From Halobacteria archaeon (GTDB lineage: Archaea > Halobacteriota > Syntropharchaeia > Alkanophagales > Methanospirareceae): a DNA stretch of 11,257 nucleotides. Under the pieces are notes generated by a model. That model was not told the origin of the DNA. It searched no databases and saw only the letters and a program-made list of their open reading frames with translations. Numbering within the stretch: position 1 is the stretch's first letter; each line of letters opens with the position of its first letter. Location: contig JAOZPO010000028.1 of NCBI GenBank assembly GCA_029932715.1, forward strand, positions 1-11,257, given 5' to 3'. The position numbers and the translations under genes were made by a program. Below are positions 6,277-11,257 of this stretch, in pieces.

Positions 6277-7497
6277 ATGAAAGACTATATTGTGGAGTGC
6301 ATAAGATGTGGCGCAAGATATCCAAAGGATGAGATAGCCTACACATGCAAGAACTGCGGTGGGCTGCTGGACATAAAGTACGATTATGCCAGGATAGAGA
6401 AGGGGCGGATAGTAAATGCGGAAGGAAGCGGAGTATGGAAATATGCCGTGTTATTGCCATTTGATGAAGACACGGTAAAGCCGGTAACGATAAACGAAGG
6501 GAATACGCCCTTATACAGAAGTGATAGACTCGCGAAGTACATTGGGGTTACTGATTTATGGGTGAAGCACGAGGGTTTGAACCCTTCCGGGTCATTTAAA
6601 GACCGGGGAATGACCGTAGGGGTAACAAAAGCGATGGAATTGGGTGTTAAAGGCGTGGCATGTGCATCCACAGGTAATACGTCAGCATCGCTCGCGATAT
6701 TCGCAGCAAAAGCTGGTATTCCCAGTTATGTTCTGCTACCAAAGGGCAAAGTAGCTTTGGGTAAAGTGGCACAGGCTATGATACACGGTGCGCAAGTATT
6801 CTCGATACGGGGTAATTTTGACGATGCTTTACGGATTGTCCGTGTGTTATGCGAGCAAGAGAAGCTGTATTTGCTGAATTCCGTTAATCCGTACCGGTTG
6901 GAAGGTCAAAAGACAATCGCATTTGAAGTTGCCGAGGCGTTAGACTGGCAGATACCTGATAGGCTCATATTACCGGTAGGTAACGCAGGTAACATAAGTG
7001 CGATTTACAAAGGCTTTTCTGAGTTGAAGACTCTAGGTATTACTGACACAGTACCGAAGATGACGGGCATTCAGGCAGAGGGTGCCAGACCGGTAGTAAA
7101 AGCGGTAAAGGAGGGTAAAGCGGAGATAACACCAGAGCCTAATCCAGAGACCATAGCTTCTGCTATAAGAATCGGTGACCCGGTGAACGCAGAGAAAGCG
7201 CTACTCGCTATCAGGAATTCCGGCGGTGTTGCGGAATCTGTGACGGACGATGAGATAACGGATGCGCAGATACTTCTGGCACGTCAGGAAGGCATAGGCG
7301 TAGAGCCAGCAAGTGCAGCTTCTATCGCGGGTCTGAGGAAATTAGTTGCTATTGGTGTGATACAAAAAGATGAAAAAATCGTGTGTATTACCACCGGACA
7401 TCTACTGAAAGACCCGGAACGTGCAATAGCGATATCCAGAGTACCGGAAGAAGTAGATGCAAATATAGATGCGTTAAGGCAGGTTTTGAAGTTGTAA
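6277..7497 (+). CDS. thrC: Threonine synthase
   Basis: This PLP enzyme converts O-phosphohomoserine to threonine and phosphate, the last step of threonine biosynthesis in the cytoplasm. An N-terminal zinc ribbon (C8-x2-C11 and C24-x2-C27) precedes the fold-type II catalytic domain. Lys108 in NPSGSFKDRGM (102-112) should form the Schiff base with PLP. STGNTSAS (131-138) and the phosphate-binding loop PVGNAGN (233-239) are intact. The 406-residue length and motifs fit the canonical archaeal threonine synthase; the related cysteate synthase of coenzyme M synthesis is less likely. It starts at the only sensible ATG, just before the zinc ribbon, behind a promoter predicting a leaderless mRNA. Its last 24 bp overlap the end of the opposite Nudix gene. 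Confidence 0.93.
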   Translation: MKDYIVECIRCGARYPKDEIAYTCKNCGGLLDIKYDYARIEKGRIVNAEGSGVWKYAVLLPFDEDTVKPVTINEGNTPLYRSDRLAKYIGVTDLWVKHEGLNPSGSFKDRGMTVGVTKAMELGVKGVACASTGNTSASLAIFAAKAGIPSYVLLPKGKVALGKVAQAMIHGAQVFSIRGNFDDALRIVRVLCEQEKLYLLNSVNPYRLEGQKTIAFEVAEALDWQIPDRLILPVGNAGNISAIYKGFSELKTLGITDTVPKMTGIQAEGARPVVKAVKEGKAEITPEPNPETIASAIRIGDPVNAEKALLAIRNSGGVAESVTDDEITDAQILLARQEGIGVEPASAASIAGLRKLVAIGVIQKDEKIVCITTGHLLKDPERAIAISRVPEEVDANIDALRQVLKL

Positions 7498-8013
7498 AGT
7501 ACAGAATGTAGCAGCCATCATCACACCAATAATAGTCTTTCCATCCTTTATCTCACCATTCCTTATCTTATCCAACAAATCATTCAAGTCCATGAACCGT
7601 ATTGCAAGTTCAGCTTCAACATCCGCAACTTTCGTTAAACCGCTCGCTTTGAATATATTTATTGTCTCGCTACTGAACCCGGGCGAGGGGAAAACCGCTA
7701 CCAGTTTATCCAGTTGCGCTGCCTGAAACCCCGTTTCTTCTATTAGTTCCCTGCTGGCACACTCTTCCGGTGATTCGCCTACTTCCAGTGTGCCTGCTGG
7801 TATCTCTAAAGTTTTACTCTCCACCGCCTTTCGGTATTGTTCCACTAACAATACCTGCTCGTTTATGAAAGCAACGATTGCCGCTGCACCCGGATGAACG
7901 ACAACTTCACGCTGTTTCGTTCTACCTCCAGGTGCTGAGATAGTATCAACCCGCAACTGAACAACTCTGCCGTTATATATCTGCTTGCGTTCGATAGTCT
8001 TCTCTTCGCTCAT
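7474..8013 (-). CDS. Nudix hydrolase, ADP-ribose pyrophosphatase type
   Basis: This 179-residue enzyme probably hydrolyses ADP-ribose or related nucleoside diphosphate sugars to AMP and a sugar phosphate, clearing reactive free ADP-ribose. The Nudix box Gx5Ex7REUxEExGU is perfect at residues 74-96 (Gly74, Glu80, Arg88-Glu89, Glu92-Glu93, Gly95), so the metal-binding glutamates are all present. Pro111, 16 residues after the box's last glycine, is the feature often used to mark the ADP-ribose-cleaving subfamily. The N-terminal strand region (YNGRVVQLRVDTI) also fits that group. It lies 80 bp after lhr on the same strand and converges on thrC, sharing 24 bp with its 3' end. A TATA-like element suggests its own promoter. 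Substrate assignment is by family only. Confidence 0.88.
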   Translation of the reverse strand: MSEEKTIERKQIYNGRVVQLRVDTISAPGGRTKQREVVVHPGAAAIVAFINEQVLLVEQYRKAVESKTLEIPAGTLEVGESPEECASRELIEETGFQAAQLDKLVAVFPSPGFSSETINIFKASGLTKVADVEAELAIRFMDLNDLLDKIRNGEIKDGKTIIGVMMAATFCTLQLQNLP

Positions 8014-8036
8014 AGGTGTATATTGTAATAGTGAAC

Positions 8037-8045
8037 TAATAAATA
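8037..8045 (-). promoter_or_regulatory. Candidate TATA box of the Nudix gene
   Basis: Minus-strand TATTTATTA is located 24-32 bases before the Nudix ATG, preceded by the purine-containing TCAAG as a weak BRE. The placement predicts a leaderless transcript, and no Shine-Dalgarno sequence is seen before the ATG. It implies transcription separate from lhr. Confidence 0.35.
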
Positions 8046-8093
8046 CTTGACACGAGAGTTTATAATCTACTGAGAACTACAAAATAACTTCAG

Positions 8094-10949
8094 CTAACCT
8101 TTCTCGCTTCCATGCCGGAAGAACCTGCGCTTCAATACCGCCTTCTCTGATTCGATTATAAGCTCTATTAAGTTATCATTCACCTCACTTTCCCTATCCA
8201 GTATCTCAGCCGCATCCGCAGGGGTAAGCCCCTTTCCCGCAAGTGTGAGTAACGCAGCTCTGCCATAAACAAAAATCAAGTCAGCTGATTCCTTCGCATC
8301 AGCAATCAATCTCTTGCTCTTTGCACTTCGTATCTCCTTCCTGAGTTCGCCCTCTCCCGCTTGTAATGCTCCTATCTGGCTCGATTCGCATTCTGGACAC
8401 TGGATCATATCACTTACATCATTTATTCGCTTCACTTCTACATACCGCCAGCAATTCGTGCATACAAACGTTAGGGACTCAGCCAGTAACCGCGCCTTTA
8501 CGTATTTTAATATTACCTTGTGCATCCGTTCCGGTGGAATTAGCTCGTAACCTCGCTTTATCAGTTCTACTATGCCTGCAATAGGGCTGACCTCTTTCCC
8601 TTTTATCACTGCCAGTTTTAGCTCACCCTCTTTTACCCGTTTCAATCGCTCTGCCGTCAAACTTATATCCACATCCTTGTCCTTAGATTCTCTTAACGCT
8701 TCATCAAATACAGCAGTGTCTTCAAAGCTCCTTATCATATTGTCCATGTCTATATCGCTCAATCTCGCGTTCCTTGATATAGCACCAAATCGCCTTGCCA
8801 CGTGTATGAATCTACGTTTAAACAGTCGGCTGCGGGATAATGCGTTCATTGCGAGCTTTTCTATGTCCTGGGAAGCTAAAGTAAGTATTTGCTCCTTCAC
8901 GTCTGCTGGCTCCAATTCGGTTTCTGTCTTTAGCATTATCCGGTAAGGGTCCTGCTGCACGCCAACGGGTGTACCTATCTTATCAGAGATAGCAGTAGCA
9001 AGTAGCATTGCTAATGTTCTATTCGCACGCAGTCCAAAAGAGCAGTGCAAAATTATGTAGTCACGCCATCTTTCTAGTGTTATCTGCTTATCTGTCGGTA
9101 CGGGATAGTTGCCCTTTACCTGCTGCACTATCTCGCTAGACGCTCTGATACTGGTATCTACGGTGCATGGATATCTATTTGTTAGCCACCGCCCTATTTC
9201 TTCTGCTCCTTTTCCTGTTTTAAGCTCCCTCTCCACGTACCCACGGAGCTTCCCTACCTCGTCGGAAACGGCATAAGGTACCGGTATCTCTTCCCCCACC
9301 CAGCTCGGTATTGCTCCACTCGGGTCATCTTCGTGCTTTACATATATCCTATCGCCATACAGGTGCAGTATCTTCCAGACTCGACCGCCCTCGACAAACT
9401 TGTTCCCTGCTTTACCGTAGTCAGCGACAAACGCTTCATCTAACACACCTACCGGATTGTCACCCTCTTCATCAATAACAAGGAAATGTACTTGCTCTGG
9501 AATCATAGACAAATGCTCGAAATAAAAGCTATAGAACGGCTTTATCTCCCTGGGTCGCAGGAATACCCTGTCCTCGGCTGAGTACCACAGTAGTCTTGGT
9601 ATTCGAGTCCGCATGTAGTCCAAAACGGAAACAAATTCACGCTCCTCGAGGTTGCGATATGGATATGCTTTCTTTATCAAGCTCAGAGCCTCGTCAAAGC
9701 TCCAGGTTCGTTTTGTCATAAGCAGCCCCGCTATTTGGTGCGCCAGGACGTCAAGTGGTTTCTGCGGTATATCCGCAGGTTCTAACTCGTCTGCCAGTGC
9801 AGACCTGCAAATCGCTAACGCTTCCAGCGCGTCATCTGAGTCCTGAACCACTATCGCACCGTTTGCAAGACCACCGATTTTATGACCACTTCTGCCAATT
9901 CGTTGAAGCAAGCGCGTCACCTGTCGCGGTGAGTTATACTGTATAACGAAATCCAGCCTTCCTATGTCTATGCCTAACTCTAATGAACTCGTACAGATAA
10001 TGCCATGCAGTTTGCCGCATTTTATGCCTGATTCAACCATAATGCGGGAAGGTTTGGATAGCGAGCCATGATGAACACCAACGAAGAAGTTCAAATCCCA
10101 TACTCGGAATCTGCTACCCAGTATTTCGGTTATCGAGCGTGTATTAGTGAATATTAGGGTGGACTTATGCAGCTCGACTAACTTCCGCATTAACCGTAAC
10201 CTGGCAGCAACTTCTGGATAGGTGCAAAGCTCTTCTGCAAGTTTGTAGTCCTGCGAATCTGCTCTTGGATAATATACCTCTACCTGCATTGACCGTGATA
10301 CAGGCACATTGATTATCTCACAATCACGCTCGGTACCGACCAGGAATTTCGCCACTCTATCATGCGAGCCGATGGTTGCTGATAAGCCTATGACCTGGAA
10401 ATCGCCTTTCTTCAGGTACCGGAGCCGTTCTAATGCCAGTGCCAGTTGCGAACCTCGTTTATCACAGGCGAGTTCATGCACCTCATCTATGATTACCCAT
10501 TTTACCGCTGCGAGATGCTGGCGCATGAGCCTGCCGGGTATTATCGCCTGTAACGTCTCCGGTGTTGTAATCAAAATGTCCGGTGGCATCATTGCTTGTG
10601 ATTCCCTCTCTCGTGCTGAGGTGTCGCCATGCCGCACGCCTAACCGCAGGTCAAGCCGTTTACACCACCATTGGAGTCGTTCCTGCATGTCTCGGTTTAG
10701 TGCTTTTAAAGGGGTCAGGTACAGTACTTTAATACCCGGCGCTCGCTCCGACCTGATTAATGCGTCTATTACGGGTAAGAACGCCGCTTCTGTCTTGCCA
10801 CTCGCCGTTGGTGCAACCAATAAAACGTTCTTTCCTGCTATTATCAGTGGTATAGCCTTTTCCTGGGGCTCAGTAGGAGCAGGAAAGCCTTTTTCCTTGA
10901 TAGCTTTTTGTATTGGGCGTGCAAATGATGAGAATATGTTTTGTTGCAT
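8094..10949 (-). CDS. lhr: Lhr-type superfamily 2 DNA helicase
   Basis: Lhr is an ATP-driven 3'-5' translocase/helicase with a role in DNA repair and fork processing in archaea. Helicase motifs in order are the Q-motif PTEPQ (25-29), Walker A APTASGKT (46-53), Walker B DEVH (155-158), SAT (190-192), IFTNTR (266-271), TSSLELGIDIG (320-330) and QRIGRSGH (349-356). After the RecA domains come the winged-helix and Lhr-core domains, to about residue 820. A zinc ribbon follows with C830-x2-C833 and C851-x2-C854, then a charged C-terminal region. The 951-residue length fits Lhr-core proteins and is far below the ~1500 residues of bacterial long Lhr. The start leaves the usual short helix before the Q-motif. 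It precedes the Nudix gene on the same strand. Confidence 0.93.
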   Translation of the reverse strand: MQQNIFSSFARPIQKAIKEKGFPAPTEPQEKAIPLIIAGKNVLLVAPTASGKTEAAFLPVIDALIRSERAPGIKVLYLTPLKALNRDMQERLQWWCKRLDLRLGVRHGDTSARERESQAMMPPDILITTPETLQAIIPGRLMRQHLAAVKWVIIDEVHELACDKRGSQLALALERLRYLKKGDFQVIGLSATIGSHDRVAKFLVGTERDCEIINVPVSRSMQVEVYYPRADSQDYKLAEELCTYPEVAARLRLMRKLVELHKSTLIFTNTRSITEILGSRFRVWDLNFFVGVHHGSLSKPSRIMVESGIKCGKLHGIICTSSLELGIDIGRLDFVIQYNSPRQVTRLLQRIGRSGHKIGGLANGAIVVQDSDDALEALAICRSALADELEPADIPQKPLDVLAHQIAGLLMTKRTWSFDEALSLIKKAYPYRNLEEREFVSVLDYMRTRIPRLLWYSAEDRVFLRPREIKPFYSFYFEHLSMIPEQVHFLVIDEEGDNPVGVLDEAFVADYGKAGNKFVEGGRVWKILHLYGDRIYVKHEDDPSGAIPSWVGEEIPVPYAVSDEVGKLRGYVERELKTGKGAEEIGRWLTNRYPCTVDTSIRASSEIVQQVKGNYPVPTDKQITLERWRDYIILHCSFGLRANRTLAMLLATAISDKIGTPVGVQQDPYRIMLKTETELEPADVKEQILTLASQDIEKLAMNALSRSRLFKRRFIHVARRFGAISRNARLSDIDMDNMIRSFEDTAVFDEALRESKDKDVDISLTAERLKRVKEGELKLAVIKGKEVSPIAGIVELIKRGYELIPPERMHKVILKYVKARLLAESLTFVCTNCWRYVEVKRINDVSDMIQCPECESSQIGALQAGEGELRKEIRSAKSKRLIADAKESADLIFVYGRAALLTLAGKGLTPADAAEILDRESEVNDNLIELIIESEKAVLKRRFFRHGSEKG

Positions 10950-10965
10950 TTCTGATATGTTTAAT

Positions 10966-11148
10966 ATGAAAAGGTATTGTAGTAAAAGATGTGCGAGTTA
11001 TCATGAGTGTGATAGAAAAGGAATGAATAGGGCATTTTTCGAGAAGGTTTATGTTTTACATATAGCTTTGCTTTCATCAAAGATTCCTCCCATCTCCTGG
11101 TTGATCCTTAAATCAAGCAGGATGACCCATCCCAGACGGGCATGCTGA
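10966..11148 (+). CDS. Possible small Cys-containing ORF, unknown function
   Basis: A 60-codon open frame starts at an ATG 17 bp outside the lhr start and runs divergently. The product begins MKRYCSKRCASYHECDRK, giving Cys5-x3-Cys9-x5-Cys15 with basic residues, reminiscent of a small metal-binding knuckle. The rest (FFEKVYVLHIALLSSKIPP) is hydrophobic, and it ends with Cys60. No Shine-Dalgarno sequence is obvious, and I do not recognise a family. The frame is also open through the antisense of lhr, which weakens the case for a real gene. Its end overlaps the DUF2953-like frame by about 36 bp in a different frame, so it could instead be part of a frame-shifted remnant of that gene. Confidence 0.25.
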   Translation: MKRYCSKRCASYHECDRKGMNRAFFEKVYVLHIALLSSKIPPISWLILKSSRMTHPRRAC

Positions 11149-11257
11149 TTGGTCTTCTATATGCAGGCAGCGGTATAGCGAAGGCATTTCTGCCTGAAAC
11201 CGACCTCGAAATTGAACCCTCATTTGAGGAGGAGCAGATGGATGCGGATTTAGAACT
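11112..11257 (+). pseudogene. DUF2953-like membrane-protein fragment, 5' end missing, cut by window edge
   Basis: The frame is open from just after a TAA (11109-11111) to the window end. It encodes QDDPSQTGMLIGLLYAGSG followed by a PETDLEIEPSFEEEQ stretch. This resembles the C-terminal part of DUF2953 proteins (Bacillus YtfI type), where a G-D/DP-x2-TG-x3-G helix is followed by a strand ending in P-x-F. Family members have a long N-terminal part of over 100 residues before this point, but only about 160 bp separate it from the lhr start and the frame has a stop immediately upstream. The first in-frame ATG (11142) lies inside the conserved motif. The gene is therefore truncated, frame-shifted, or assembled wrongly at its 5' end. 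Function of the family is unclear. The assignment rests on remembered motif similarity. Confidence 0.42.

Noticed and set aside
6277..7497. Cysteate synthase (coenzyme M biosynthesis) instead of threonine synthase
   Set aside because: The idea was attractive next to fwdB, but the EGNTPL, NPSGSFKDRGM and PVGNAGN motifs and surrounding sequence match canonical archaeal threonine synthase.
10309..11148. A 279-codon plus-strand open frame
   Set aside because: Most of it is antisense to the conserved helicase domain of lhr, with composition typical of a shadow frame. Only its last 60 codons, outside lhr, were considered further.
1..11257. CRISPR array, tRNA, rRNA, insertion sequence or defence island
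   Set aside because: No regularly spaced repeats, no tRNA-like or rRNA sequence, no transposase or terminal inverted repeats; Lhr and the Nudix enzyme are housekeeping families here without defence-type partners.

Overview
The window comes from an archaeon, most likely a methanogen or a methane/alkane-oxidising relative. It carries the catalytic tungsten/molybdenum subunit of formylmethanofuran dehydrogenase (FwdB), an archaeal-type Lhr helicase with a C-terminal zinc ribbon, archaeal TATA/BRE-like promoters placed so that some transcripts should be nearly leaderless, and an oligo-T terminator. The moderate GC content and frequent ATA/AGA/AGG codons would fit ANME-1-like or related Halobacteriota lineages, but the sequence alone does not fix the lineage.

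Layout, left to right. Positions 110-3380, minus strand: an oxyanion (molybdate/tungstate) ABC transporter transcribed modA - trmO/tsaA-like - modB - modC. A small SAM-methyltransferase-family gene sits between the binding-protein gene and the permease gene. Positions 3512-4801, minus strand: thiC (thiamine pyrimidine synthase, radical SAM). Positions 4912-6210, minus strand: fwdB, standing alone without the other Fwd subunits. Positions 6277-7497, plus strand: threonine synthase thrC, divergent from fwdB across a 66-bp shared promoter region. Positions 7474-8013, minus strand: a Nudix (ADP-ribose pyrophosphatase type) gene whose 3' end overlaps that of thrC. Positions 8094-10949, minus strand: the large lhr helicase. 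Positions 10950-11257: a non-conserved-looking stretch with a possible 60-residue Cys-containing ORF, then a DUF2953-like fragment on the plus strand that lacks its N-terminal part and runs off the window.

Functional reading. The clearest theme is metal-dependent one-carbon metabolism. ModABC would import the tungstate or molybdate that becomes the pterin-bound metal in FwdB, which reduces CO2 to formylmethanofuran in methanogenesis or runs the reverse reaction in methane oxidation. thiC and thrC are ordinary biosynthetic neighbours, and lhr and the Nudix gene are nucleic-acid and nucleotide maintenance functions. I found no CRISPR array, tRNA, rRNA, insertion sequence or convincing new defence system. 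The points most worth a second look are the methyltransferase gene inside the mod operon, the solitary fwdB with a possible two-way promoter, and the broken gene at the right edge.
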